Source of the DNA: Roseovarius confluentis
Lineage (GTDB): Bacteria; Pseudomonadota; Alphaproteobacteria; Rhodobacterales; Rhodobacteraceae
Direction: 5' to 3'
Assembly (NCBI RefSeq): GCF_002917925.1
Contig: NZ_PPFE01000001.1
Location: 496,001 to 560,000, forward strand
DNA: 64,000 nucleotides
Shown here in pieces: positions 42,879 through 52,272 of the stretch. The notes beneath the pieces are model-generated. The model was not told the DNA's origin. It saw only the letters and a program-made list of their open reading frames with translations, and did not search any database. Each line of letters begins with the position of its first letter. The first letter of the stretch is position 1. Position numbers and translations under genes: made by a program.

Positions 42879-43418
42879 ATGACACGCTACAAGGTCTGGG
42901 ACCCGGCCATCCGGGTCTTTCACTGGGCGCTGGCCGCCGGGTTCATCGCCAACGCCTTTCTGATCGACGACGACGCAAAGCTGCATGAATGGGTCGGCTA
43001 TGGCGTCATGGCGCTGGTCGGGCTGCGCATCCTGTGGGGATTCATTGGCCCGCGCCATGCCCGGTTCGCCAGTTTCATTCCCGGCCCCGGCGGAGTGACA
43101 CGGCAGATCACCGACATGGCCCTGCGCCGCCGGCGGACGCATCTGGGGCATTCACCGCTGGGCGCATTCATGATCGCCAATCTGCTTTTGTCGATGCTGG
43201 CGATCGGCGCGACCGGATACCTGATGACCACCAACGCCTTCTGGGGCGTCGAATGGGTCGAAGAGGCGCACGAGGCGTTCGTTCTCTGGGCCGAGCTTTC
43301 GGTGCTGGCCCATGTCGCGGCCGTTGTCCTGGAAAGTTTGCGCACCGGAGTCAACCTGCCCCGCGCGATGATAACAGGGTGCAAGACCGTGCCCGATGAC
43401 GTTAAACTGGAGACATGA
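42879..43418 (+). CDS. Cytochrome b561-family protein
   Basis: The ATG at 42879 has GGGAGAGA upstream, giving 179 residues with MTRYKVWDPAIRVFHWALAA at the N-terminus. It has four hydrophobic helices, with histidines in VFHWALA, KLHEWVGYG, and HVAAVVLE, which fit two haem b ligation. It probably passes electrons between the quinone pool and a periplasmic partner. The stop overlaps the start of the next gene as ATGA. The longer frame from 42828 lacks a binding site for the ribosome. Confidence 0.9.
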   Translation: MTRYKVWDPAIRVFHWALAAGFIANAFLIDDDAKLHEWVGYGVMALVGLRILWGFIGPRHARFASFIPGPGGVTRQITDMALRRRRTHLGHSPLGAFMIANLLLSMLAIGATGYLMTTNAFWGVEWVEEAHEAFVLWAELSVLAHVAAVVLESLRTGVNLPRAMITGCKTVPDDVKLET

Positions 43419-43939
43419 GCCCGCGCAGACACGACAAACCCGGCGCGCTCATCGCGCTGATCGCGGTGCAGAGCCTTTGCGCCGCGTTCTTCTTGTGGGA
43501 CGTGGTGGTCGATCTTGCCCCCTGGGACCTGCGGGCGCTGAGCAACCTGCATATCGTGATCGAGGCGCTGGCCGCGCTGGCGCTGGTGTCGGCCATCGTG
43601 TTCGAGACACGCTATCTCGTGGCCCTGTTGCGGCGGCAGGCGCATCTCGAGTCGCAGGTTTCAATCGCCGCGGGCGCCATGGCGGAAATCATCGAGGCGC
43701 ATTTCGACGAATGGGCCCTCACACCGGCGGAACGCGACGTGGCAATGTTCGCGATCAAGGGCTTTTCAGTGGCCGAAACAGCAAAGCTGCGCGGTGCCGC
43801 CGAAGGCACCGTGAAATCCCAGTTGAATGCGGTCTACCGCAAGGCCGAGGTGCCCGGGCGCGGCGCATTGCTGGGACTCTTGGTGGGCGACCTGCTCGAT
43901 ATGCCACTGGTGCCGCCAGAGACGCGCGCGGCCTCGTGA
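43415..43939 (+). CDS. Membrane-anchored LuxR-type transcriptional regulator
   Basis: The 174-residue protein has two predicted transmembrane helices (ALIALIAVQSLCAAFFLWDV and IVIEALAALALVSAIVFE) and a cytosolic C-terminal GerE-type helix-turn-helix: LTPAERDVAMFAIKGFSVAE, then TAKLRGAAEGTVKSQLNAVY. It would stay in the membrane while it binds DNA. It is coupled to cytochrome b561 by an ATGA overlap, so it may sense the redox state of that protein. No receiver or kinase domain is present. Confidence 0.8.
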   Translation: MSPRRHDKPGALIALIAVQSLCAAFFLWDVVVDLAPWDLRALSNLHIVIEALAALALVSAIVFETRYLVALLRRQAHLESQVSIAAGAMAEIIEAHFDEWALTPAERDVAMFAIKGFSVAETAKLRGAAEGTVKSQLNAVYRKAEVPGRGALLGLLVGDLLDMPLVPPETRAAS

Positions 43940-44020
43940 TTTCCTTGCGCCGTTCGTGTGTCTTGCGGCATACCCGGCAGGCAAGCGGACGTGCGACAAC
44001 GGGCAGGCGATAGTAAGCAC

Positions 44021-44164
44021 ATGACAAACAAGATCGCGGTTTTCCTTGCCCTGCTGATCATCGCGGGGCTTGGCTGGGATTATCTTTACAACGATATGAA
44101 CGCGTCGTTCTTCCTTGCCCGCAAGACGGTCGACCTGATCGAGTGGCTGGCCTTCTGGCGCTAG
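44021..44164 (+). CDS. Small single-pass membrane protein
   Basis: From ATG 44021 the 47-residue protein has a hydrophobic helix (NKIAVFLALLIIAGLGWDYL) and a short polar then aromatic end. The family is unknown to me, although short proteins of this form occur next to gap and related genes in the group. It lies 81 bp after the regulator gene and ends 10 bp before the convergent coaD gene. Confidence 0.6.
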   Translation: MTNKIAVFLALLIIAGLGWDYLYNDMNASFFLARKTVDLIEWLAFWR

Positions 44165-44174
44165 GCCGCGCCGG

Positions 44175-44669
44175 TCAGGCCTTGAACCGGTCTTCCAGCG
44201 CCTCCTTGACGGCCGGCGTCACAAAGCGTGTCACGTCGCCGCCGTGGCGGGCGATCTCCTTGACCAGCTTGCTGGCGATGGCCTGGCGGCGGGCATCGGC
44301 CATCAGAAAGACCGTCTCGATCCGGTCGTCCATGGCACGGTTCATCCCGACCATCTGGAACTCGTATTCGAAATCCGCCACGGCGCGCAGACCGCGGATG
44401 ATCACGCTGGCCCCCACGTCGCGGGCGCAGTCGATCAGCAGGTTTTCGAACGGATGTGCCACGATCTCGGTGCCGGTGGCGGCGCTGATGCCGATGCATT
44501 CGGCCTCGACCATGGCCACGCGCTCTTCCAGCGTGAAAAGCGGGCCCTTGTCGCGGTTGATCGCAACGCCGATGACCAGCCGGTCGACCAGGGTGGCGGC
44601 GCGCGCGATGATGTCGGTATGACCCAGGGTGATCGGATCGAAAGTACCGGGATAAAGTCCGATGCGCAT
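44175..44669 (-). CDS. coaD: Phosphopantetheine adenylyltransferase
   Basis: The ATG at 44669 gives MRIGLYPGTFDPITLGHTDI, the nucleotide-binding (T/H)xGH-type start of CoaD, and 164 residues in total. AIASKLVKEIARHGGDVTRF is the C-terminal family signature. It makes dephospho-CoA from 4'-phosphopantetheine in coenzyme A synthesis. The longer frame from 44705 has no support. Confidence 0.95.
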   Translation of the reverse strand: MRIGLYPGTFDPITLGHTDIIARAATLVDRLVIGVAINRDKGPLFTLEERVAMVEAECIGISAATGTEIVAHPFENLLIDCARDVGASVIIRGLRAVADFEYEFQMVGMNRAMDDRIETVFLMADARRQAIASKLVKEIARHGGDVTRFVTPAVKEALEDRFKA

Positions 44670-44825
44670 GAGGTCTTCCTTCGTGTCGTGACGACCTGCA
44701 AGCAACTACAAACGTTGGAGGAATGCAAGCGACTGCGCCCATATGAGTATTTGTCGAACGATGAAACCCAAATGAGCGCCTGGGCTTCCGGCGTTTCGCA
44801 AAATCTCAATTCATGCCGGTCAGGA

Positions 44826-45263
44826 TCAGTGGCCCATCACCATGCTTTCGAGCGCCGCCTTTTCCATCGACAACTCTTGCAGCCGCGCCTTGACCACGTC
44901 CCCGATGGTGACCATGCCCACCAGTTTCTGTTCGTCATCGACCACGGGCATATGGCGGAACCGTCCATCGGTCATGCGCACCAGTACCGTGTCGGCGCTG
45001 TCCTGCTTGGTGCAACAGACGGGTTTCGGCGTCATCAGGTCCGCGACCTTGTCGTTCAGACAGCCCGAGCCCGACGTGGCGAGGCCGCGCACGATGTCCC
45101 GCTCCGACAGGATGCCATCGGGCGAGGTGCCATCGGCCGACACGATCAGGCCGCCGATGCGGTGCTTGGCCAGCATCGCCGCCGCGTCGGATACCTGCGT
45201 ATCGGGCGTCACGGTGATCAACTTGTCACTGTCTTTCGCTTTCAAAATCTGCTGGACGATCAT
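44826..45263 (-). CDS. CBS-domain protein
   Basis: ATG at 45263 starts a 145-residue protein with two CBS repeats (VSDAAAMLAKHRIGGLIVS and VLVRMTDGRFRHMPVVDD), which usually bind adenine nucleotides. It is a stand-alone cytosolic sensor; the target is not evident. It begins MIVQQILKAK and a longer frame overlaps the LysR gene. Its 5' end is 62 bp from the LysR stop. Confidence 0.88.
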   Translation of the reverse strand: MIVQQILKAKDSDKLITVTPDTQVSDAAAMLAKHRIGGLIVSADGTSPDGILSERDIVRGLATSGSGCLNDKVADLMTPKPVCCTKQDSADTVLVRMTDGRFRHMPVVDDEQKLVGMVTIGDVVKARLQELSMEKAALESMVMGH

Positions 45264-45324
45264 CCGGACCCTCGTTCTTTGGCGTTCAATCGGACTGTCA
45301 GCGTCCCCCAGAACCGTTTTTCTG

Positions 45325-46221
45325 TCAAGCGCCGGCCTCCAGCCGGGCCACCTCGGCGCGAATGCCATCGCAAAGCGCGGTCGCGAAACGGTTCATGCGG
45401 TCCAGCCGCCGGTCGTCCTGATGCCGCACCAGGTAGAAGCTGCGCGTCAGGCTGATCTCGTCCGGCAGGACCTTGTCGAGGCGGCGAAAGAACGGCAGCG
45501 CGAAGTCGTGCACGATGCCGATGCCGCCGCCCTGCTGGATGCAATGGGCCTGCACCGATACCGAGTTCGAGGCCAGCGCGACCCGCTCCGCCCCGGTTTC
45601 GCCGAGATAGTCCAATTCCTTGTCGAAGATCATGTCGGGAATGTAGCCGACCATGCGATGCGCCGCGAGGTCGGCCAACGACGTGATATCCGGCGACTGG
45701 CGCAGGTACCAGCGCACCGCGGCAAGGTGCAGCTTGTAATCGGTGATCTTCTGCACGCTCAGGCGTCCCGCCGAGGGCGGACTGACCGCGATGACCATGT
45801 CCGCCTCGCGCCGGCTGAGGTTGAAGACCCGCGGCAGCGCCACGATCTGCAGGTCGAGGTCGGGATTGTCCTTGGCCATCTGCGCACAGACCTGCGGCAG
45901 GATGAAATTGGCGCAACCATCCGGCGCCCCGATACGGATCTGCCCCGAGAGGCCCCCCGCCTGCCCGGCCATTTCCTCGTCGGCATCCTGCATCGCCATC
46001 TCGGCACGCCCCACATGCCCCATCAGGCGCTGTCCCGCATCCGTCAGCGCATAGCCGCTGGGCGACTTGGCAAAAAGCGGCGCGCCGGTGTCGGCCTCCA
46101 GCCGGGCGATGCGGCGGCCCACCGTGGCGGGGTCGAGTTTCAGCGCCCGGCCCGCGGCGGACAGGCTTTCGGTGCGCGCCACCGCCAGGAATACCCGCAG
46201 ATCGTCCCAGTTCGATACCAT
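45325..46221 (-). CDS. LysR-family transcriptional regulator
   Basis: The 298-residue protein has an N-terminal winged helix (LDPATVGRRIARLEADTGAP) and a periplasmic-binding-protein-like effector domain. It is divergent from mmsA and a T-N11-A palindrome lies between them, so it probably controls mmsA and its own gene. Family members usually activate with a pathway intermediate; here a valine, propanoate or beta-alanine intermediate is plausible. Confidence 0.9.
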   Translation of the reverse strand: MVSNWDDLRVFLAVARTESLSAAGRALKLDPATVGRRIARLEADTGAPLFAKSPSGYALTDAGQRLMGHVGRAEMAMQDADEEMAGQAGGLSGQIRIGAPDGCANFILPQVCAQMAKDNPDLDLQIVALPRVFNLSRREADMVIAVSPPSAGRLSVQKITDYKLHLAAVRWYLRQSPDITSLADLAAHRMVGYIPDMIFDKELDYLGETGAERVALASNSVSVQAHCIQQGGGIGIVHDFALPFFRRLDKVLPDEISLTRSFYLVRHQDDRRLDRMNRFATALCDGIRAEVARLEAGA

Positions 46222-46248
46222 GTCCCTGCCCTCTGATCCGGTATGTTG

Positions 46249-46266
46249 CTTTGCATTCCTGCAAAG
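46249..46266. promoter_or_regulatory. LysR-type operator between the LysR gene and mmsA
   Basis: CTTTGCA-TTCC-TGCAAAG is a perfect 18-bp inverted repeat and contains the T-N11-A LysR box. It lies 28 bp from the LysR start and 75 bp from the mmsA start, in the usual place for control of a divergent pair. Confidence 0.65.
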
Positions 46267-46340
46267 CCCTTTTGAAACATTGCCTCTTTTCCCGCTAAAA
46301 ACGCAACGCTAACCTGCGCGCAAATCCGAGGAGTACCGAC

Positions 46341-47840
46341 ATGAAAGACCTGACGCATTATATCGACGGCGCGCGCGTGCCCGGCCAGTCGGGCCGTTTT
46401 TCCGACGTCTACAACCCGGCCACCGGCGAGGTTCAGGCCCGCTGCCCGCTGGCCAGCAAGGAAGAGTTCGACCAGGCCGTCGAGATCGCCGCCAAGGCGC
46501 AGCCCGCATGGGGCGCGACCAATCCGCAGCGCCGCGCACGGGTGATGATGGAATTCGTCCGCCTGCTGAACCGCGACATGGACAAGCTGGCCGAGGCGCT
46601 CAGCTCGGAACACGGCAAGACCTTCCCCGACGCCAAGGGCGACGTCCAGCGCGGGCTTGAGGTCGTGGAATACTGCATCGGCGCGCCGCAACTGCTGAAA
46701 GGCGAGTTCACCGACAGCGCCGGCCCCGGCATCGACATGTATTCGATGCGCCAGCCGCTGGGCGTGACGGGCGGCATCACGCCGTTCAACTTCCCGGCGA
46801 TGATCCCGATGTGGATGTTCGCGCCGGCCCTGGCCTGCGGCAACGCCTTCATCCTCAAGCCCTCCGAGCGGGACCCTTCGGTGCCGATCATGCTGGCCGA
46901 ACTGATGGAAGAGGCCGGATTGCCCAAGGGTCTGCTGCAAGTGGTCAACGGCGACAAGGAAGCCGTGGACGCGATGATCGACAACGAGACCGTGCAATCC
47001 ATCGGCTTCGTCGGCTCGACCCCGATCGCCGAGTACATCTATGGCCGCGGCTGCTCCAACGGCAAGCGCGTGCAATGCTTCGGCGGGGCCAAGAACCACA
47101 TGATCGTCATGCCCGACGCCGACATGGACCAAGCCGCCGACGCGCTCATTGGCGCGGGCTACGGCGCCGCCGGTGAACGCTGCATGGCCATCTCGGTCGC
47201 CGTGCCGGTGGGCGACGAAACCGCGGATCGCCTGATCGAAAAGCTGGTGCCCCGCATCGAGAAGCTGAAGGTCGGCCCCTACACCGCGGGCGATGACGTG
47301 GATTGCGGTCCCGTCGTGACCGCCGCCGCCAAGGAAAAGATCCTGGGCCTGATCGAAAGCGGCGTGGAGCAAGGCGCGGAGCTGGTCGTCGACGGGCGCG
47401 ATTTCCAATTGCAAGGCTACGAGGACGGGTTCTTCGTCGGCCCGCACCTGTTCGACAAGGTAACGCCGGACATGGACATCTACCGGCAAGAGATTTTCGG
47501 CCCGGTCCTGTCGACCGTCCGCGCCGGCTCCTACGACGAGGCCCTTGGCCTTGCCATGGACCATGAAATGGGCAACGGCACGGCGATCTTCACCCGCGAC
47601 GGCGACGCCGCGCGTGACTTCGCCAACCGGATCAACATCGGCATGGTGGGCGTCAACGTGCCCATCCCGGTGCCGCTCGCCTATCACACCTTCGGCGGCT
47701 GGAAGAAGTCGGCCTTTGGCGATCTCAACCAGCACGGCCCGGACGCTTTCAAGTTCTACACCCGCACCAAGACCGTCACGGCCCGCTGGCCGAGCGGCAT
47801 CAAGGAAGGCGGCGAGTTCAACTTCAAGGCGATGGACTGA
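46341..47840 (+). CDS. mmsA: CoA-acylating methylmalonate-semialdehyde dehydrogenase
   Basis: The 499-residue enzyme has TPFNFPAMIPMWMFAPALAC, GGAKNHMIVMPDAD in place of the usual ELGGK of other ALDHs, and GAAGERCMAIS with the catalytic cysteine, features of MmsA. It converts methylmalonate or malonate semialdehyde to propanoyl-CoA or acetyl-CoA in valine, thymine and inositol breakdown. GAGGAG precedes the ATG. It shares the valine pathway with genes at 51-54 kb, with three unrelated genes between. Confidence 0.95.
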   Translation: MKDLTHYIDGARVPGQSGRFSDVYNPATGEVQARCPLASKEEFDQAVEIAAKAQPAWGATNPQRRARVMMEFVRLLNRDMDKLAEALSSEHGKTFPDAKGDVQRGLEVVEYCIGAPQLLKGEFTDSAGPGIDMYSMRQPLGVTGGITPFNFPAMIPMWMFAPALACGNAFILKPSERDPSVPIMLAELMEEAGLPKGLLQVVNGDKEAVDAMIDNETVQSIGFVGSTPIAEYIYGRGCSNGKRVQCFGGAKNHMIVMPDADMDQAADALIGAGYGAAGERCMAISVAVPVGDETADRLIEKLVPRIEKLKVGPYTAGDDVDCGPVVTAAAKEKILGLIESGVEQGAELVVDGRDFQLQGYEDGFFVGPHLFDKVTPDMDIYRQEIFGPVLSTVRAGSYDEALGLAMDHEMGNGTAIFTRDGDAARDFANRINIGMVGVNVPIPVPLAYHTFGGWKKSAFGDLNQHGPDAFKFYTRTKTVTARWPSGIKEGGEFNFKAMD

Positions 47841-47918
47841 TCCATCTGCCTTGGGCGATGATGACCGGGCCGCGCGGGACACCGTTGCGGCCCGGTTTCG
47901 TTCATGGAGGATAGACCG

Positions 47919-48968
47919 ATGTGGCCCGACACGCGGCTTTGCGAGCTTCTGGGGATAGAGCATCCCATCATCCAGGCCCCGATGGCGGGCACCACCACCC
48001 CGGCCATGGTGGCGGCGGTGTCGAACGCGGGCGGGCTGGGCTCGCACGGCTGTGCGACGCTGTCACCGGAAAAGCTGACCGAGGATATGGAGGCGTTGGC
48101 GGGCGCCACGAACCGGTCGGTGAACCTGAATTTCTTCTGCCACGAACCCGAAGACATCACCGAGGACCATCACGTTGCACTGATCGAAGCCATGCGCCCC
48201 CATTACGAGGCGACCGGGGCGACCCTGCCGGAAGGCTTGCCGACCCCGTCGTTCCAGCCCTTCGGCGCAGCGCAGCTGGACTGCCTGTTGGCGCGGCCGC
48301 CGGCGGTGGTCAGCTTTCACTTCGGTCTGCCCGTGGTCGAGGCCGTGGCGGCGCTGAAGGACAAGGGCTGCAAGATCCTGTGTTCGGCCACCACCGTGGC
48401 CGAGGCCCGCTGGCTGGCCGACCGGGGCGTGGATGCGATCATCGCGCAAGGCTGGGAATCGGGCGGGCACCGGGGCCTGTTCCTCGAACTGGAGAACGAT
48501 GCGCAGGTGGGACTTTTCTCACTGCTGCCGCAGGTCGTGGACGCAGTGGACGTGCCCGTGATCGCGGCCGGCGGCATCGCAGACGGGCGCGGCATTGCCG
48601 CCGCCTTTGCCCTCGGCGCATCGGGCGTGCAGATCGGCACCGCCTTCATCACGGCGGACGAGGCCACCAGAAAGCCCTATCACCCCGAGGCGGTGGAGAT
48701 GGGCACCGATGAAAGCACGCGGGTCACGCGGGCGGGCTCGGGCCGCCCGGCGCGGGCGCACCGCACGAAATGGATCGACGCGATGGCGCAGGTGGACGCC
48801 GCGCCCTTCCCGCTGATGTACCATTACAGCCGCCCGCTGCTGGAGGCGGACGGCCCGGCACATCAGTTTTCCCTTTACGGGCAAAGCGCGGCCTTGGCGC
48901 CGTCGGGCGATGCCGGGGCGAGGCTGAAGGCACTGGTTGCCTCGGCCAAGGAGGCGATGAACGCCTGA
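47919..48968 (+). CDS. Nitronate monooxygenase family protein
   Basis: ATG 47919 has GGAGG 8 bp upstream. The 349-residue protein is a TIM-barrel FMN enzyme: [33 protein letters not shown], and [19 protein letters not shown] with the phosphate-binding loop. It oxidises nitronates or acts as an enoyl reductase-like flavoenzyme; the physiological target is not known. It follows mmsA by 78 bp and may be cotranscribed. Confidence 0.88.
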   Translation: MWPDTRLCELLGIEHPIIQAPMAGTTTPAMVAAVSNAGGLGSHGCATLSPEKLTEDMEALAGATNRSVNLNFFCHEPEDITEDHHVALIEAMRPHYEATGATLPEGLPTPSFQPFGAAQLDCLLARPPAVVSFHFGLPVVEAVAALKDKGCKILCSATTVAEARWLADRGVDAIIAQGWESGGHRGLFLELENDAQVGLFSLLPQVVDAVDVPVIAAGGIADGRGIAAAFALGASGVQIGTAFITADEATRKPYHPEAVEMGTDESTRVTRAGSGRPARAHRTKWIDAMAQVDAAPFPLMYHYSRPLLEADGPAHQFSLYGQSAALAPSGDAGARLKALVASAKEAMNA

Positions 48969-49054
48969 CAGGGCCCGACACCGCACCGGCGCGCAGCAAA
49001 AGCTTGCCAAACCGGCCCGATTCCTGCTGGTATTATCGCACAGGGAGGGCAGCC

Positions 49055-50188
49055 ATGACCCCAGACGGCCCCGATTTCACCATCGGCATCGAGGAAGAAT
49101 ACCTGCTGGTGGACCGTGACAGCCTCGACCTGGCAGAGGCGCCGTCCGAGATGATGGATGCCTGCGCCGAGGAATTGCAGGATCAGGTCGCGCCCGAATT
49201 CCTGAAATGCCAGATCGAGATCGGCACCAAGGTCTGCAAGGACGTCTCCGAGGCGCGCGAGGATCTCAAGCGCCTGCGCAGTACCGTGTCGAAACACGCC
49301 GCCACGCACAATCTGGTGCCTATCGCCGCCTCCTGCCACCCGTTTTCCGACTGGCGCAACCAGCCGCACACCGACAAGGACCGCTACAACACGCTGAGCA
49401 ACGACCTCGCAGGCGTCGTTCAACGGATGCTGATCTGCGGAATGCACGTCCATGTCGGCATCGAGGACCCCGACCGCCGCGTCGACCTGATGAACCAGTT
49501 GACCTATTTCCTGCCGCACATGCTGGCGCTGTCCACCTCGTCGCCCTTCTGGCAGGGGCATGACACCGGGCTGGACAGCTACCGCCTGACGGTGTTCGAC
49601 AACCTGCCGCGCACCGGCCTGCCCCCGCGCATGGAAAGTTTCGCCGAATTCGAACGCTCGGTCGGGTCGCTGACCGATCTGGGCGTGATCGAGGATGCCA
49701 GCAAGATCTGGTGGGATCTGCGCCCGTCGTCAAAGTTTCCCACCATCGAGTCCCGGATCTGCGACGTGCAGCCCCGGCTGGAACACACGCTGATGCTGGC
49801 CGCGCTGACGCAATGCATCACGCGGATGCTGTGGCGGCTGGCCACGCGCAACCAGCGCTGGCGCATCTATGACCCTTTCCTGGTGAACGAAAACCGCTGG
49901 CGCGCGCAACGCTACGGCACACGCGAAGGGTTGATAGATTTCGGCCGCGGCGCGATCGTGCCCGTCGCGGAACTGGCCGAGGAACTGCTGGAACTGATCG
50001 AGGAAGACGCCCGCTATTTCGCCTGCATTACGGAGGTCGAGACCATGCGCGAGGTGATGCGCACCGGCACCTCCTCGACTCGCCAGCGCCGGGCCTTCGA
50101 CACGGCAAAGGACGACGGCGCCGAACGGGACGCCGCCCTTCGCGCCGTCGTCAGCCACCTTGTCGAAGAATTTCACGCCGACCTGTGA
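49055..50188 (+). CDS. ybdK: Carboxylate-amine ligase YbdK family (GCS2-like)
   Basis: ATG 49055 with AGGGAGG upstream gives a 377-residue protein. [20 protein letters not shown] opens the glutamate-cysteine ligase 2 fold, and [20 protein letters not shown] and [17 protein letters not shown] carry conserved metal and substrate residues. It weakly ligates glutamate and cysteine in E. coli; its true substrates are uncertain. It is single and not linked to glutathione synthetase. Confidence 0.88.
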   Translation: MTPDGPDFTIGIEEEYLLVDRDSLDLAEAPSEMMDACAEELQDQVAPEFLKCQIEIGTKVCKDVSEAREDLKRLRSTVSKHAATHNLVPIAASCHPFSDWRNQPHTDKDRYNTLSNDLAGVVQRMLICGMHVHVGIEDPDRRVDLMNQLTYFLPHMLALSTSSPFWQGHDTGLDSYRLTVFDNLPRTGLPPRMESFAEFERSVGSLTDLGVIEDASKIWWDLRPSSKFPTIESRICDVQPRLEHTLMLAALTQCITRMLWRLATRNQRWRIYDPFLVNENRWRAQRYGTREGLIDFGRGAIVPVAELAEELLELIEEDARYFACITEVETMREVMRTGTSSTRQRRAFDTAKDDGAERDAALRAVVSHLVEEFHADL

Positions 50189-50328
50189 CCCGAATGCACG
50201 GATCGGCGCCTTATCGCCGGCCCGCCTCTTCAAACCTGCGTGAGGCGGCAAAATCGCGCGGGTTTTCCCTTAACCTTTCTGTCGATCCAGTTAAATAGAA
50301 CGAAAATTCTCGTACACGGAGCAATCCA

Positions 50329-50898
50329 ATGTCAAAGACACGCTTCACGCGCCGCGCCACGCTTCTGGGCGCCGCCGCCACCCTTGCCACCCCGTCCCTG
50401 CTGCTGGCGCAGGACAATTCGCCTTTGTCGTCTTCGGTCAAGCGCAACGCGTCGTCTTTCACCACCCGCGACTGGAACGACTATTTCGACAGCCTCGGCG
50501 CGGGCCGTATCGTCTGCGACATCAACAGCCGTGCCGTGCACCACTGGAACTCGGATGGCGTTTACTCGCTCTATCCGTCCTCCGTGCCGATGACCGACGA
50601 ACTGACCCGCCGCGGCTATACCGAGATCGTGCGCAAGAAAGTCGGGCCCACCTGGACGCCGACCGAGAGCATGAAGGAGCGCGACCCAAGCCTGCCCGAT
50701 TTCATGGATGCCGGACCGGGCAACCCTTTGGGCACCCACGCAATGTACCTTGCCTGGCCCGCTTACCTGATCCACGGTACGCATGATACGCGCAAGATCG
50801 GCCGCCGGTCGTCCTCGGGCTGCATCGGCCTGTACAACGAGCATATTGCCGAGCTGTTCGCCAAGACAGCCGTCGGCACGAAGGTGCTGGTGCTCTGA
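50329..50898 (+). CDS. L,D-transpeptidase (YkuD family)
   Basis: The 189-residue protein has a twin-arginine-like signal (MSKTRFTRRATLLGAAATLA) and the catalytic HGTHDTRKIGRRSSSGCIGL with the conserved His, Ser-x-Gly-Cys motif of YkuD enzymes. It would form L,D-crosslinks or attach lipoproteins to peptidoglycan in the periplasm. The Tat signal is unusual for this family, which normally uses Sec. A strong terminator follows. Confidence 0.9.
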   Translation: MSKTRFTRRATLLGAAATLATPSLLLAQDNSPLSSSVKRNASSFTTRDWNDYFDSLGAGRIVCDINSRAVHHWNSDGVYSLYPSSVPMTDELTRRGYTEIVRKKVGPTWTPTESMKERDPSLPDFMDAGPGNPLGTHAMYLAWPAYLIHGTHDTRKIGRRSSSGCIGLYNEHIAELFAKTAVGTKVLVL

Positions 50899-50926
50899 TC
50901 GGGCCCTCCCATGATTAAACGCAAAG

Positions 50927-50961
50927 GCGCTGCACCCAAGGTGCGGCGCTTTTTTCTTTTT
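50927..50961 (+). terminator. Rho-independent terminator of the L,D-transpeptidase gene
   Basis: GCGCTGCACC (50927-50936) pairs with GGTGCGGCGC (50940-50949), with one wobble, around a 3-nt loop. TTTTTT then CTTTTT follows. It is 28 bp after the stop. Confidence 0.9.
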
Positions 50962-51076
50962 AGGGGTGCGGACTGCGCGGCACATCCCTCGGGCATCCGC
51001 ACTTGTATCGGTGGCGCTGGTTCTTCAAGCTGAGTGCGGGCCGTCATCGCGGCTTGCGACGCCGCTGCGAAAAGGT

Positions 51077-51098
51077 TAATTAAACACACGTTCAATTA
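51077..51098. promoter_or_regulatory. Inverted repeat upstream of the valine operon
   Basis: TAATTAAAC (51077-51085) and GTTCAATTA (51090-51098) form a 9-bp inverted repeat with one mismatch, spaced by ACAC, 31 bp upstream of the acyl-CoA dehydrogenase start. The AT-rich half-site around TAAAC/GTTCA resembles TetR-family operators of acyl-CoA genes. No TetR gene is adjacent. Confidence 0.5.
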
Positions 51099-51129
51099 CC
51101 CAACCGGGTACGACGAGGAGGACCCCGCG

Positions 51130-52272
51130 ATGGATTTCGCGCTCAGCGAGGAACAGACCGCCATTTTCGACATGGCCCATGCCTTCGGACAGGACGCCAT
51201 CGCGCCTCATGCCCGCGACTGGGAGACGCAGGGCACCATCCCGAAAGAGCTGTGGCCGCAGGTGGGCGAGCTGGGCTTCGGCGGGCTTTACGTCAGCGAA
51301 GAGTCCGGCGGCGCGGGCCTTTCCCGTCTCGACGCGACGCTGGTGTTCGAGGCGCTCAGCATGGCCTGTCCCTCCGTCGCCGCCTTCCTGTCGATCCACA
51401 ACATGTGCGCCCGGATGATCGACAATTTCGCCAGCGACGCCTTCAAGGCCCGCGTCCTGCCCGACGTGATCCCGATGAAGACGGTGCTCTCCTACTGCCT
51501 GACCGAACCCGGCTCCGGCTCGGACGCCGCCGCGCTGAAAACCCGCGCCGCACGCACCAACGATGGCTACACGCTCAACGGCACCAAGGCGTTCATCTCC
51601 GGCGGCGGCTATTCTGATGCCTATGTCTGCATGGTCCGCACCGGCGAGGATGGGCCCAGGGGCATCTCCACCGTCTATGTCGAGGACGGCACGCCCGGCC
51701 TCTCTTTCGGCGGGCTGGAAGACAAGATGGGCTGGCGCAGCCAACCCACGGCTCAGGTGCAGTTTGACGATTGCACCATCCCAGCCGAGAACCTCGTGGG
51801 CGAAGAAGGCAAAGGGTTCAGCTATGCCATGGCCGGGCTTGACGGCGGCCGCCTCAACATTTCCGCCTGCTCATTGGGGGCTGCACAACAGGCGCTCGAC
51901 ATGACCAAGGCCTACATGCGCGAGCGCAAGGCCTTCGGGCAAAGCATCGACCAGTTCCAGGCCCTGCAATTCCGCCTCGCCGACCTGGAGATCGAGTTGC
52001 AAGCCGCCCGCGTCTTCCTGCGCCAGGCCGCGTGGAAGCTGGACACCAAGGCGCCCGACGCCACGAAATACTGCGCCATGGCCAAGAAATTCGTCACCGA
52101 AGCGGGCAGCCGGATCGTCAACCAGTGCCTGCAACTGCATGGCGGCTACGGCTACCTTGCCGATTACGGCATCGAGAAACTGGTCCGCGACCTGCGCGTG
52201 CACGAGATCCTCGAAGGCACCAACGAGATCATGCGCCTGATCGTGGCGCGGCACATGCTGGCGGAACAATGA
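51130..52272 (+). CDS. Acyl-CoA dehydrogenase, probably isobutyryl-CoA dehydrogenase
   Basis: ATG 51130 with GAGGAGG upstream gives 380 residues. YCLTEPGSGSDAAALKTRAA binds FAD and the acyl chain; HGGYGYLADYGIEKLVRDLR and HEILEGTNEIMRLI include the catalytic Glu. It oxidises a short-branched acyl-CoA. The two following genes, HIBCH and mmsB, point to isobutyryl-CoA from valine. The longer frame from 51034 spans the putative operator and is not favoured. Confidence 0.92.
   Translation: MDFALSEEQTAIFDMAHAFGQDAIAPHARDWETQGTIPKELWPQVGELGFGGLYVSEESGGAGLSRLDATLVFEALSMACPSVAAFLSIHNMCARMIDNFASDAFKARVLPDVIPMKTVLSYCLTEPGSGSDAAALKTRAARTNDGYTLNGTKAFISGGGYSDAYVCMVRTGEDGPRGISTVYVEDGTPGLSFGGLEDKMGWRSQPTAQVQFDDCTIPAENLVGEEGKGFSYAMAGLDGGRLNISACSLGAAQQALDMTKAYMRERKAFGQSIDQFQALQFRLADLEIELQAARVFLRQAAWKLDTKAPDATKYCAMAKKFVTEAGSRIVNQCLQLHGGYGYLADYGIEKLVRDLRVHEILEGTNEIMRLIVARHMLAEQ

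Noticed and set aside
46140-48047. 635-codon minus-strand frame opposite mmsA
   Set aside because: It is antisense to mmsA and overlaps the LysR start region; the composition is that of a shadow frame.
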